Source: an uncultured Muribaculaceae bacterium
GTDB lineage: Bacteria > Bacteroidota > Bacteroidia > Bacteroidales > Muribaculaceae
NCBI GenBank assembly: GCA_934555895.1
Contig: CAKTFH010000009.1
Coordinates: 1 to 64,000 of the forward strand
Reading direction: 5' to 3'
Length of the DNA stretch: 64,000 nucleotides
Each line of letters begins with the position of its first letter. Position 1 is the stretch's first letter. Below the pieces are notes generated by a model that did not search any database, was not told where the DNA came from, and saw only the letters and a list, made by a program, of their open reading frames with translations. The position numbers were made by a program, and so were the translations under genes. Shown here in pieces: positions 26,676 to 34,971 of this stretch.

Positions 26676-26718
26676 AAATAGCTGTTAAAAAGAAAGCGAT
26701 TAGCCATCAGCGACGCTC

Positions 26719-27192
26719 CTATTCAATTGGAACAAAGAAGAGTCCCACACGGTTTATGCCCGGAAGGGTGTCGCGGCGCATAATCTGGCGCACAAGCACC
26801 GGAGAACCCGACACATGCACTCCTGGCGCCAAAGTATCAGAAATCTGGAAAATCGAGCCTATGCCTTGTCCAAGCCATGAGCCAAAACGGTCGGCCACCT
26901 GCATAGCCACTGTGTCGCGACGCAGCACGGAATCAGAGCGGTGAGTGACCTCGAGCCACAACTCCGTGTAGGGGTAATCTCCCGTATGCGACACCGCCAC
27001 TGCTAAGCGGCCTGTGCACACCGAGTCGTCGTGCACAGGCAGATAGCGCAATGTGTCGTCATAGCGCCACTCCTCCGATTTCAGCGAATGATATTCACTG
27101 AAGTCATTGCACTTATAGTCGGTGCAGGCGGTGGCGGCGCACAGCAGCCCGCACTGCAGACTCCACAACCAATGCATGCGCCGTTTCATCAT
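26719..27192 (-). CDS. gldH: GldH-type lipoprotein
   Basis: A 157-residue lipoprotein. The N-terminal hydrophobic segment ends in a lipobox (CAATAC, Cys23), so it should be lipidated and membrane anchored. The body (YRYLPVHDDSV-like strand region, WLGQGIGSIFQ, DTLPGINRVGLF) matches the GldH family described from gliding Flavobacteria but kept in non-gliding Bacteroidales. Its exact task there is unknown. The start overlaps the ricT stop by one base (TGATG), which suggests translational coupling. Confidence 0.8.
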   Translation of the reverse strand: MMKRRMHWLWSLQCGLLCAATACTDYKCNDFSEYHSLKSEEWRYDDTLRYLPVHDDSVCTGRLAVAVSHTGDYPYTELWLEVTHRSDSVLRRDTVAMQVADRFGSWLGQGIGSIFQISDTLAPGVHVSGSPVLVRQIMRRDTLPGINRVGLFFVPIE

Positions 27193-28592
27193 CAGTCTTC
27201 CGAATGTTTGGCCGGCGGCTGAGGCGTCTGGACATCTTTCTGCGGATTGCCGTTGGGATTGGTGCCGGGGCGCTGAGGCTGGCGCTGGGGACGCTGCTGG
27301 CGCTCCCTGCGTTGCTGCGACTGCTTTTCTCCACCACCTTGCTGGCGGCCACGCTGCTGCTCAGAGTTCCCTGCTTCGTCTTTGGGTTCCCTGACATCCT
27401 TAGGCTGCCTGCGAGGCTGCGAGGCATCGTCGGGCTTGGGTTTGCGCTCCTTGTCGGCAGGACGCTTTTTCTTTTTTTTCTTCTTGTCGAAGCGTGTGAG
27501 TGAGTCCTGACCGAGGATATCGGCATATGCCGATACCGGCTTCTCCTCCTCGCCCTCCTCGCACAAAGCCTCTGGCTTCTCGCCGGCTTTGTTCATGGCA
27601 GCCACCTCCCATGCGCGCTCCGCACTGATGGTCACCAGATTGGCGGGGATATTCTTGTCGGTGGAATACGTTATGACACCTCTGAAAATATCTGCCTTGA
27701 AATAGTAGTAGGTAGAATCGGCAGTCTCAAGCCTAATATCCTTGCCGGGCAGCTTGCGCGAAGCCTCCATATATGCATCCACCTCATAGTTGAGGCAGCA
27801 TTTCAGCTTGGCACACTGTCCGGCGAGCTTCTGAGGATTAAGAGATATATCCTGATAGCGGGCAGCTCCGGTGCTGACACTCACAAAGTTGGTCAACCAG
27901 GTGGAGCAGCAGAGCGGGCGTCCGCAGGGACCTATACCGCCGATACGGCCGGCTTCCTGACGAGCACCAATCTGCTTCATCTCTATGCGCACCTTGAATG
28001 TCTCGGCGAGCACCTTGATGAGCTGACGGAAGTCCACACGTTCATCGGCAATATAATAGAATATGGCTTTATTGCCGTCGCCCTGATACTCCACATCTCC
28101 GATTTTCATGTTGAGCTGTAGCGAAGAGGCGATTTTTCTCGCACGTATCATGGTATCGTTCTCGCGGGCCTTGGCCTGCTCGTAACGCTCGAGGTCGGAA
28201 GTCTTGGCCTTGCGGAACACACGCAGCTTTTCGGCGTCGGGCTTGATATTGGCCTTACGCATCTGCAAGCGTACAAGTGCTCCGGTGAGCGACACCATGC
28301 CGATGTCGTGACCAGGCGAAGCCTCCACGGCTACCATGTCGCCAACCTCAAGAGGGAGATGTGCGGAGTTCAGGTAGAAACCCTTGCGGGTGTTCTTGAA
28401 CAGTACCTCCACCATATCGTCGTCGGCATAGCCGCACGGTATATCGCCGAGATAGTTGAAGCTGTGCAGCTTTCCGCGGGGGCAGCAACCGCCGCAGCCG
28501 TTCCCTCCGCATCGCTTCGGGGTGGCGTCGGACTGCAGCTCCTCAGCTTCAGGATGCTGCACAGCCGGTTTTTCATCCTTCTGTTCTGACAT
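27192..28592 (-). CDS. ricT: PSP1-domain protein RicT (YaaT)
   Basis: A 466-residue protein. The N-terminal cysteine-rich segment CGGNGCGGCCPRGKLHSFNY is a likely Fe-S or metal site, and the PSP1 core includes VGDMVAVEASPGHDIG, GDGNKAIFYYIADERVDFR and the CGRPLCCSTWL motif. In Bacillus, RicT works with RicA and RicF to control RNA maturation by RNase Y. Here rny lies directly upstream in the same direction (25 bp gap), supporting the link. The last ~130 residues are low-complexity K/P/R/Q-rich and probably disordered. Confidence 0.88.
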   Translation of the reverse strand: MSEQKDEKPAVQHPEAEELQSDATPKRCGGNGCGGCCPRGKLHSFNYLGDIPCGYADDDMVEVLFKNTRKGFYLNSAHLPLEVGDMVAVEASPGHDIGMVSLTGALVRLQMRKANIKPDAEKLRVFRKAKTSDLERYEQAKARENDTMIRARKIASSLQLNMKIGDVEYQGDGNKAIFYYIADERVDFRQLIKVLAETFKVRIEMKQIGARQEAGRIGGIGPCGRPLCCSTWLTNFVSVSTGAARYQDISLNPQKLAGQCAKLKCCLNYEVDAYMEASRKLPGKDIRLETADSTYYYFKADIFRGVITYSTDKNIPANLVTISAERAWEVAAMNKAGEKPEALCEEGEEEKPVSAYADILGQDSLTRFDKKKKKKKRPADKERKPKPDDASQPRRQPKDVREPKDEAGNSEQQRGRQQGGGEKQSQQRRERQQRPQRQPQRPGTNPNGNPQKDVQTPQPPAKHSED

Positions 28593-28617
28593 AGCAATCT
28601 CACTGTGAAAAAAAGGA

Positions 28618-30159
28618 TTATTTCGCGAAGCTTACAGCGCGGGTCTCACGTATGACGGTGATTTTCACCTGTCCGGGATAGGTCATCTCGTCCTGGATGC
28701 GCTTTGCTATCTCATTGCTGAGGCTTTCGGTTTCGGCATCGTCGATCTTGTCGGCGCCCACTATCACACGCAATTCGCGGCCAGCCTGAATGGCATAGGT
28801 CTTGATTACGCCGGGATACGACAGGGCGAGCTGCTCAAGGTCGTTGAGACGCTTGATATAGGCCTCAACGATTTCGCGACGAGCGCCGGGACGGGCGCCG
28901 GAGATGGCGTCGCACACCTGCACGATGGGAGCGAGAAGAGTGGTCTGCTCTATCTCGTCGTGGTGCGCACCGATGGCGTTGCAGATTTCGGGTTTCTCCT
29001 TGCAGCGCTCGGCAATCTTCATGCCAAGCAGCGCGTGCGGCAGTTCGGGCTCCTCGTCGGGCACTTTGCCTATATCGTGGAGCAGGCCTGCGCGGCGTGC
29101 TTTCTTGGGGTTGAGGCCAAGTTCCGAAGCCATGATTGCGCAAAGATTGGCTGTCTCGCGTGCGTGCTGCAAAAGATTCTGTCCGTAGCTCGAGCGATAT
29201 TTCATCTTGCCTATCATGCGGATGAGGTCGGGGTGCAGACCGTGGATGCCGAGGTCAATGGCAGTGCGTTTGCCAGTCTCCACAATCTCCTCCTCGATCT
29301 GCTTGCGCACCTTGTTCACCACCTCCTCGATGCGGGCGGGATGGATGCGGCCGTCGGCCACGAGCTGATGCAGGGCCAGACGGGCTATTTCGCGGCGCAC
29401 AGGGTCGAAGCCCGAAAGCACGATGGCCTCGGGGGTGTCGTCGACTATAATCTCGATGCCGGTGGCAGCCTCGAGAGCGCGGATATTGCGGCCTTCGCGA
29501 CCAATGATGCGGCCCTTGATTTCATCGGAATCGATATGGAACACCGTCACACTGTTTTCTATAGCAGCTTCAGTGGCCACACGCTGTATTGTCTGAACCA
29601 CAATGCGCTTGGCCTCCTTGTTGGCGGTCATGCGGGCTTCGTCCATTATTTCATTCACATACTGTGCTGCAGCGGTCTTGGCCTCGTCGCGGAGCGACTC
29701 CACCAGTTTCTCGCGAGCCTCTTCCGACGAGAGGCCTGAGATATGCTCCAAGGTATCCTGAGCCGAGCGCTTGAGTTTGTCGAGTTCCTCCTTACGCTGC
29801 TCTATCACAGCCTCTTCGGCGTTGAGACGCTGGCGAAGGGCGTCAAGGTCGTTGCGCTGGCGCTGATTCTCGCTCTGAACCTGGTTGAGCTGCATCTCGC
29901 GCTGCTTCATCTTCGATTCGGCCGACTGCACTTTCGACATGCGTGCCGAAGCCTGTTTCTCAGCCTCGTCCTTTATCCTCAGGCCCTCTTCACGACCTTT
30001 GAGTTTCTCTTTCTGGAGTATCACCTCGCCTTCGCGCACGGCTTCCTCGATGATGGTTTTTGCACGGCTGCGAGCCATGGATTTCTGCACCGCTATGGTC
30101 ACCAGAGAGCCCACGGCAAGCGCCACCACAACTATCGCAATATAGATAAATATCGACAT
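28618..30159 (-). CDS. rny: Ribonuclease Y
   Basis: Membrane-bound endoribonuclease starting bulk mRNA decay. The 513-residue protein has an N-terminal helix (residues ~4-25), a long charged coiled coil (~30-190), a KH domain (~205-270; [13 protein letters not shown]) and an HD domain with [13 protein letters not shown]. Length and order are normal. It follows zapA after 170 bp that hold a terminator, and precedes ricT, whose partner proteins act on RNase Y in Bacillus. Confidence 0.95.
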   Translation of the reverse strand: MSIFIYIAIVVVALAVGSLVTIAVQKSMARSRAKTIIEEAVREGEVILQKEKLKGREEGLRIKDEAEKQASARMSKVQSAESKMKQREMQLNQVQSENQRQRNDLDALRQRLNAEEAVIEQRKEELDKLKRSAQDTLEHISGLSSEEAREKLVESLRDEAKTAAAQYVNEIMDEARMTANKEAKRIVVQTIQRVATEAAIENSVTVFHIDSDEIKGRIIGREGRNIRALEAATGIEIIVDDTPEAIVLSGFDPVRREIARLALHQLVADGRIHPARIEEVVNKVRKQIEEEIVETGKRTAIDLGIHGLHPDLIRMIGKMKYRSSYGQNLLQHARETANLCAIMASELGLNPKKARRAGLLHDIGKVPDEEPELPHALLGMKIAERCKEKPEICNAIGAHHDEIEQTTLLAPIVQVCDAISGARPGARREIVEAYIKRLNDLEQLALSYPGVIKTYAIQAGRELRVIVGADKIDDAETESLSNEIAKRIQDEMTYPGQVKITVIRETRAVSFAK

Positions 30160-30223
30160 AAGTTAGTAAAGATGAGTTGTTTTATATATGGTTTCAAATT
30201 AAAGTTCTTGTCTTGCACGAGCA

Positions 30224-30290
30224 TAAAAAAGCCCGCCACGGCGCGCCTGCCATCCCGTATGACACGGGCATAGCACTGGCGCCTTGCGGG
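30224..30290 (-). terminator. Hairpin terminator after zapA
   Basis: On the minus strand CCCGC (30290-30286) pairs with GCGGG, then GGCGC with GCGCC after a short internal loop, with an inner CCCGT/ACGGG hairpin; six U residues follow (30230-30225). This nested stem between zapA and rny should end the zapA transcript, so rny probably has its own start or depends on read-through. Confidence 0.7.
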
Positions 30291-30329
30291 AAAATCGATT
30301 ATGTGGGAGCTACTGTATAGTACGCTTAG

Positions 30330-30623
30330 TCAGTCTTCCATTCCGAGCAGAATCTCGTCAAGACCCTGCTCAAATTTCTCAAGCTCACGCAAAGACTCGG
30401 CCGAGGTGGCACTCAACTGATAGTAGAGCTCAGCGAACTTATATGCCACCATGGCAAGCACCTGATGCGACGACTTGGTGGCATATTTGGCGCGCCATTT
30501 GTTCCACAACTGGTTCACATTGTACTCGGCCGTGCGCGCCACTTCCTCATCGGAGCGTTTGATAGTCAACGCCATGCCGGGTTGGTCGGCGATATGCAGC
30601 GTTATGTTCAGTCGGTCGTTCAT
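30330..30623 (-). CDS. zapA: Cell division protein ZapA
   Basis: A 97-residue cytosolic Z-ring associated protein. The N-terminal part (LNITLHIADQPGMALTIKRSDEE) matches the ZapA globular region, with a following helix that would dimerise by coiled coil (LWNKWRAKY, then AYKFAELYYQLSA). ZapA cross-links FtsZ filaments. It follows a ZapB-like coiled-coil gene across a 306-bp gap with unusual structure, and rny follows it across a terminator. Confidence 0.88.
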   Translation of the reverse strand: MNDRLNITLHIADQPGMALTIKRSDEEVARTAEYNVNQLWNKWRAKYATKSSHQVLAMVAYKFAELYYQLSATSAESLRELEKFEQGLDEILLGMED

Positions 30624-30667
30624 CTTTCGGCATCTTCAGTGCCCCGAGGCACGATGGAGTCTCTGCT

Positions 30668-30857
30668 GTTCCGCCGCAGGCAAAGCCCTGAAGGGTCTGA
30701 TTGTCGGAGAGAGGACGGAAGTGATGGTGGAAGGAGGAGAGAGGGGTGAGATTATCGTGGAAAACTGTTTAAGATTCAGAGAGGGAGAAAGGGAGAGAAA
30801 GCGAGGGTTAATATTTCAGTATACTCTTGGTTTGCGGAGCATCACCGGCATCGGAAC
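30668..30857 (-). ncRNA. Possible structured RNA upstream of zapA (6S-like?)
   Basis: Minus-strand GTTCCGATGCCGGT (30857-30844) can pair with GCCTGCGGCGGAAC (30681-30668): 12 of 14 positions pair (two via G-U) with two symmetric mismatches, and the helix can continue inwards. The ends are 190 nt apart, close to 6S RNA length, and ssrS adjoins zapA in many bacteria. Against 6S: the interior on this strand is nearly all pyrimidine (about 30700-30815) and would not form the usual terminal stem, and no TAnnTTTG promoter is seen. It could be a zapA leader structure instead. Confidence 0.3.
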
Positions 30858-30922
30858 TGCGCCATGCGCTCTTCCCGGCGGGAAGAACCCGTGCCGCCAC
30901 AAGGCGGTCTCGGGAGGGGGCG

Positions 30923-31216
30923 TCAGTCATTCAAATCGGCGATACATCTGTCGATATCCCGTACCAAACCGGAAATCAAAGCTCGCGTACGCTCCACATC
31001 CTCGCGGTCGGGCGCTACTACCGAGGCCATCTTGAGAAACTGCACCTGACTCCTCAGGCGCTGGTTTTCTGCCTTGGTTTTCTCAAGCTCCCGCTCCAAC
31101 TCATCAGCCCTTGCGGTCATCTGCTCCACCTTCTGTTTCATAAGCATATAGCGCTGTAGCACTATCTGTGCTTTCTGGGCGGTGCGGTTCAAGGTCTGCC
31201 GAAGCTCGTCTGCCAT
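30923..31216 (-). CDS. ZapB-like coiled-coil protein
   Basis: A 97-residue, highly charged, helical protein (ELERELEKTKAENQRLRSQV) predicted to be one long coiled coil, with no membrane segment. Its position upstream of zapA on the same strand suggests a division role like ZapB, which bridges ZapA and the chromosome, but the similarity is in form only. The ATG at 31216 (MADELRQ) was chosen because a -7 box (TACTTTTG, 31241-31234) lies 18 bp upstream; the longer frame would start before that promoter. Confidence 0.68.
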   Translation of the reverse strand: MADELRQTLNRTAQKAQIVLQRYMLMKQKVEQMTARADELERELEKTKAENQRLRSQVQFLKMASVVAPDREDVERTRALISGLVRDIDRCIADLND

Positions 31217-31233
31217 TGATATCCAATTTTTCA

Positions 31234-31241
31234 CAAAAGTA
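31234..31241 (-). promoter_or_regulatory. -7 element of the ZapB-like gene
   Basis: Minus-strand TACTTTTG matches TAnnTTTG and lies 18 bp before the ATG at 31216, giving a very short leader. The -33 box is weak (TTGG about 20 bp upstream). Confidence 0.5.
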
Positions 31242-31436
31242 AACAATAATTCCCGAATTTCCCAATTTCCGGACCTGTTTTTCAAAATTTTCAGCCACTC
31301 AAGAGCACAAAAAGCATACGAAAAGAGTCTTTGACATCCTATACAGGAGCACAAAAGGCAATGATGCCCCTGCGGTTTCATCGCCTTTTGTAAAAATTTA
31401 TCATCTGATGCCAAGATGCAGAAAGCGCCAGACAAC

Positions 31437-31628
31437 TCAGCAGAAAGGCATAATGGCGGCGGCCACATCGGTGTCTTCCCACAAGTCGGCTATGGTCAGC
31501 CACACAAGAAGTAATATGACAAGCACCGCCACACCTATGTAAAGCCACAGATTGCGTTTCTCCTTATGCTCACGACGACGAAGTTCTCCCTCGTTGTTAT
31601 CATTATAATTGAATTTTTTACGTACCAT
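31437..31628 (-). CDS. Small single-pass membrane protein
   Basis: 63 codons: a charged N-terminal half rich in Lys/Arg/Asn/Glu (residues 1-26), one strong hydrophobic helix (LYIGVAVLVILLLVWLTI, ~29-46), and a short acidic end. The topology would place the basic N-terminus in the cytoplasm. No family recognised. It stands alone between the ZapB-like gene and tRNA-Met, with A-rich sequence ahead of the ATG as is usual for Bacteroidetes translation starts. The marked hydrophobic block in a region otherwise AT-rich makes a real gene likely. Confidence 0.55.
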   Translation of the reverse strand: MVRKKFNYNDNNEGELRRREHKEKRNLWLYIGVAVLVILLLVWLTIADLWEDTDVAAAIMPFC

Positions 31629-31755
31629 TTTTTTCGTGTGATATGTTTTTTGAAATGTTTCTTTAAATCTTTCTTGAATATCCCTCTTTTCTTTCTAACA
31701 CACGAAGTCGCCCGCTCGTTCGCTGCCGAACACGAAAATTCACATAGAGGCACAA

Positions 31756-31785
31756 AAAAAAGGATGCCGCATGACATCCTTTTTT
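31756..31785 (-). terminator. Terminator after tRNA-Met
   Basis: AAAAAAGGATG (31756-31766) and CATCCTTTTTT (31775-31785) form an 11-bp stem with an 8-nt loop immediately after the tRNA 3' end on the minus strand. The A/T flanks serve as U-tract in either direction. Confidence 0.8.
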
Positions 31786-31786
31786 G

Positions 31787-31860
31787 TAGCGGGACCGAGA
31801 ATTGAACTCGGGACCTCCGGGTTATGAATCCGACGCTCTAACCAACTGAGCTATCCCGCC
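31787..31860 (-). tRNA. tRNA-Met (CAU anticodon)
   Basis: A complete cloverleaf: acceptor GGCGGGA/TCCCGCT, D arm GCTC...GAGC, anticodon loop TTCATAA with CAT, and T arm CCGAG-TTCAATT-CTCGG. CCA is not encoded. The anticodon-stem closing pair is A-C, a mild irregularity. It lacks the three G-C pairs of initiator tRNA, so elongator Met is most likely; a lysidine-modified Ile tRNA with the same anticodon cannot be excluded. A perfect promoter and a terminator flank it. Confidence 0.9.
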
Positions 31861-31873
31861 GTGTTTGCGAGTG

Positions 31874-31904
31874 CAAAGTTACAACATGTTTTTGAACCCA
31901 CAAA
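31874..31904 (-). promoter_or_regulatory. Promoter of tRNA-Met
   Basis: Minus-strand TTTG (31904-31901), 19 bp, then TAACTTTG (31881-31874). This is an exact Bacteroidetes consensus 13 bp ahead of the tRNA. Confidence 0.8.
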
Positions 31905-31997
31905 ATTTTTCTTGAAGTTTCCGCGAGGTTCCGCGAAGTTTTTGTCCGTTTCAGGCTTTTTTGAAACCGCTAAGAGCCGCAATCATAGCCTTCCGCC

Positions 31998-33356
31998 TCA
32001 CAGCACATTCATCATCCAGGAACATATGAGCATGTAGATGAGCATGCCTATGATGTCGTTGGTGATGGATATGAAGGGGCCTGTGGCAAGCGCAGGGTCG
32101 ATTTTGAAACGCTCAAGGGTAAGAGGCACGAATGTGCCGAATACCGAGGCGAACATCACCACAGCCATCAGCGAGATGCTCACGGCCAGAGTGGTGGGAT
32201 TCCACGGGTTGAGCTGGAAGGCATTGTAGATGAATACAATCAGCGATATAATCAGACCGTTGATGCAGCCTACGCCCACCTCCTTGAGTATCTGCCGGCC
32301 TGTATCCTTCAGGTCGAGCGAACCGTTGGCAAGTCCCTGCACCACGATGGCCGACGACTGAATGCCCACATTTCCGCCTGTACCGCCAATCATCGGTATG
32401 AACAGAGCCATGGCGGGATTGGTGACGAAGCCCTGCTCAAAGTTGCCGAGGATAAGCGAGTTGCCGATGCCGCCCACGATACCCATCAGAAGCCATGGGA
32501 GGCGTGCCTTGGTCTGACGCCACATTGTGTCGTCGGACTCCACATCCTGCGACAGACCTGATGCCAGCTGATAGTCGCGCTCCTGCGACTCGCGCACGCG
32601 GTCCATCACATCGTCGACTGTGATGTGGCCCACAAGGCGCCCTATGGAGTCGATCACCGGCATCGCCACGAGATCGTATTTCTCGAAGTCGAACGCCACA
32701 TCGTCGAGCGGAGTATCCGTCTTCACGGCGGGAGGGTCGGTCTCCATCACGTTTTTTATCTTCGACACCGAGGGGTGTGTGATAAGTTCCTTCAGTGGGA
32801 GTGTACCGCGCAGGCGGTCGTCGTTGTCGACCACATACACATAGTAGACCTCATCCATGTCCTCTGCCTGCATTCTCAGCTGCTTTATGCACTCCGGCAT
32901 ACTCCAGTTCTCGTTCACCACAAGCATCTCGGTGCCCATGAGGCCACCGGCGGTATCCTCGTCATATTTCAGAAGGTCGATGATATCTCCGGCCTGCTCC
33001 ACATCGTCGATATGCGAGAGCACCTCGTCGCGGTCCTCCTCGTCGAGCTCCTGGATAAGGTCCACGGCCTCGTCTGTGTCGAGGTGGTCCACAAAGCGGC
33101 GTGCGATATCCTCCGGCTCCATGCCGCTGAGGAGCTTGCGGCGGTCCTCCTCGTCGAGCTCCATCACCACATCGGCGGCTTTGTCGCCATCGAGCAGGCG
33201 GTAGAGGTATTCCGCTTCCTCAATGTCGAGCTCACGGTAAAGCTCGGCTATATCGGCCGGATGGAGCTCATTGAGCATGCGGCGCGCTTCCGCGTCGTCG
33301 CGCGCAGACACCACCCGGCGCATTTTCTCAAGATATTCCTCGTTGAACTCCTTCAT
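31998..33356 (-). CDS. mgtE: Magnesium transporter MgtE
   Basis: Mg2+ channel of the inner membrane. The 452 residues follow the family order: an N-terminal superhelical domain of acidic repeats (LHPADIAELYRELD, LDEEDRRKLLSGM, ~20-130), two CBS domains (~135-260) that sense cytosolic Mg2+, and a C-terminal membrane part with five helices including IGGTGGNVGIQSSAIVV in the pore region. It lies 42 bp after rsmA and ends the pyrG-yidC-SGNH-rsmA-mgtE run. Confidence 0.94.
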   Translation of the reverse strand: MKEFNEEYLEKMRRVVSARDDAEARRMLNELHPADIAELYRELDIEEAEYLYRLLDGDKAADVVMELDEEDRRKLLSGMEPEDIARRFVDHLDTDEAVDLIQELDEEDRDEVLSHIDDVEQAGDIIDLLKYDEDTAGGLMGTEMLVVNENWSMPECIKQLRMQAEDMDEVYYVYVVDNDDRLRGTLPLKELITHPSVSKIKNVMETDPPAVKTDTPLDDVAFDFEKYDLVAMPVIDSIGRLVGHITVDDVMDRVRESQERDYQLASGLSQDVESDDTMWRQTKARLPWLLMGIVGGIGNSLILGNFEQGFVTNPAMALFIPMIGGTGGNVGIQSSAIVVQGLANGSLDLKDTGRQILKEVGVGCINGLIISLIVFIYNAFQLNPWNPTTLAVSISLMAVVMFASVFGTFVPLTLERFKIDPALATGPFISITNDIIGMLIYMLICSWMMNVL

Positions 33357-33398
33357 GACGGTTTGGCTTAATTGATGATGTTGTTAACCTCTCTTCAG

Positions 33399-34169
33399 CT
33401 ACTGCTTCACAAGATTGGTGAGCTCCACAAACTGCTCCACGCTGAGCTGTTCGGGACGAAGGGCCATCAGCGGCGACTCTGGCACAGGAACTCCGGGGGA
33501 CAACACTCCGCGGATGCTGTTGCGGATAGTCTTGCGGCGCTGTCCGAAGGTTGCCTTAACTACCTTGCGGAAGAGCGCAGGATCGCATCCGAGATCGGTG
33601 ATGCTGTTGCGCGTGAGGCGCACCACGCCCGACTTCACCTTCGGCGGGGGATTGAACACATGCTCGTCGACGGTGAAAAGATATTCCACATCATACCAGG
33701 CCTGCAGCAGCACACTCAGAATGCCCCTTGCCTTGGTGCCGGGACGCGCGGCAAGCCTCTCGGCCACCTCCCTCTGCAGCATGCCGGAGCAGCATGCCAC
33801 CTGGTCTTTCCACTCGAGGATATGGAAGAATATCTGCGAAGAGATGTTGTAGGGATAGTTGCCTATCACACAGAATTTCCTGCCGGGAAACAGCGCTCCA
33901 AGATCGAGGCGGAGGAAATCCTCGGCCAGTATACGGCCTTCGAGCGCCGGCATGTGCCTGCGCAGATACTCCACGCTTTCGGTGTCGATTTCCACCACGG
34001 TCAGGTCGTGGCCCTTCTCAAGCAGAAACTGAGTGAGCACTCCCATGCCGGGCCCTACCTCCACCACGGGAAGGGCGGCGAAGGCATCGAGGGTGTCGGC
34101 TATGCGTCGCGCGATTCCCAGATCGGTGAGAAAGTGCTGTCCGAGGGCTTTTTTCGGCTTTACCTGCAT
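33399..34169 (-). CDS. rsmA: 16S rRNA dimethyladenosine transferase
   Basis: KsgA/RsmA dimethylates A1518 and A1519 of 16S rRNA late in 30S assembly. The 256 residues show KKALGQHFLTD at the N-terminus, the SAM-binding VGPGMGVLTQFLLEKG loop, and the catalytic NYPYNIS motif (NLPY type) near residue 97, followed by FNPPPKVKSGVVRL. All key parts are intact. It is 34 bp after the SGNH hydrolase gene. Confidence 0.95.
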   Translation of the reverse strand: MQVKPKKALGQHFLTDLGIARRIADTLDAFAALPVVEVGPGMGVLTQFLLEKGHDLTVVEIDTESVEYLRRHMPALEGRILAEDFLRLDLGALFPGRKFCVIGNYPYNISSQIFFHILEWKDQVACCSGMLQREVAERLAARPGTKARGILSVLLQAWYDVEYLFTVDEHVFNPPPKVKSGVVRLTRNSITDLGCDPALFRKVVKATFGQRRKTIRNSIRGVLSPGVPVPESPLMALRPEQLSVEQFVELTNLVKQ

Positions 34170-34203
34170 AAGCTCAATAGTGATTTAGAGGCCGCTGCGA
34201 ATA

Positions 34204-34929
34204 TTACGGCTTTTTCTTGAGAATGGTGGATATGATGGGTTCCATAATGGTGTAACCAAGGCGGTTCGGGTGCACGCCATCGTCACTGAAAGTCACGGCA
34301 ATGGCGCGGTCTCCGGGATGCACCAGCGGAGTGTAATAGTCAGCAAAGGCTATGCGGTTGGCCTGCGCGTAGGCCTTGATACGGCGGTTGAGGCTCTCGA
34401 TTTTGTCGGGCACATCGGTTGCGCCCTGATTCCAGTAGTAACCCTCGGCCGGAAGCACGGCCGAAAGCACCACCTTCACATCGTGGAGGCGCGCCAACTC
34501 GCACATAGACACTATATTGGCCATAGTGCGGTCTTCGCTGTATGATGCGTCGCCGGCAGCTATGTCGATTTCACCGGCACCAATCACCACTACCGAAGGA
34601 TTGATATCAAGTGCGTCGGCACGGAAGCGCAAAAGCAACGCATAGGTGCTCTGCCCGCTAATGCCGCGGCATATATAACCGTTTTCAGAAAAGAACTCGG
34701 GTCGCTCGCTCTTCCACCCTTCGGTGATGGAGCTGCCCAGAAACACCACCCTCTTCTCGCCTTTCTTCAGCGGAGGAAGTGCGGCGTTATCATCGGCGTA
34801 TTTGTCGAAATTCACCAGTTTCAGGGCATTGGAAGTGCGCCCCGACGATGATGGCGGCGCTGCTGCCGACAACGGTGCAGTCAGTGCGATGGCTGCGGCT
34901 AAAATCAGATGAAATATACGCATAGACAC
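34204..34929 (-). CDS. Exported SGNH/GDSL hydrolase-like protein
   Basis: A 241-residue protein with a signal peptide (MSMRIFHLILAAAIALTAPL). The catalytic serine is Ser67 in LGSSITEGW (block I), glycine block II is RGISGQST, and the Asp/His pair is in DDGVHPN near the C-terminus. Block III reads GAGEIDIA where active relatives read AGTNDIA, so the oxyanion-hole Asn is absent. It may be an esterase with altered chemistry or a binding protein. It sits between yidC and rsmA in the same direction. Confidence 0.8.
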   Translation of the reverse strand: MSMRIFHLILAAAIALTAPLSAAAPPSSSGRTSNALKLVNFDKYADDNAALPPLKKGEKRVVFLGSSITEGWKSERPEFFSENGYICRGISGQSTYALLLRFRADALDINPSVVVIGAGEIDIAAGDASYSEDRTMANIVSMCELARLHDVKVVLSAVLPAEGYYWNQGATDVPDKIESLNRRIKAYAQANRIAFADYYTPLVHPGDRAIAVTFSDDGVHPNRLGYTIMEPIISTILKKKP

Positions 34930-34971
34930 GGAAGTTGGTTGCGGTTGAGCGGCTCCTCAGAGTCACCGCTG

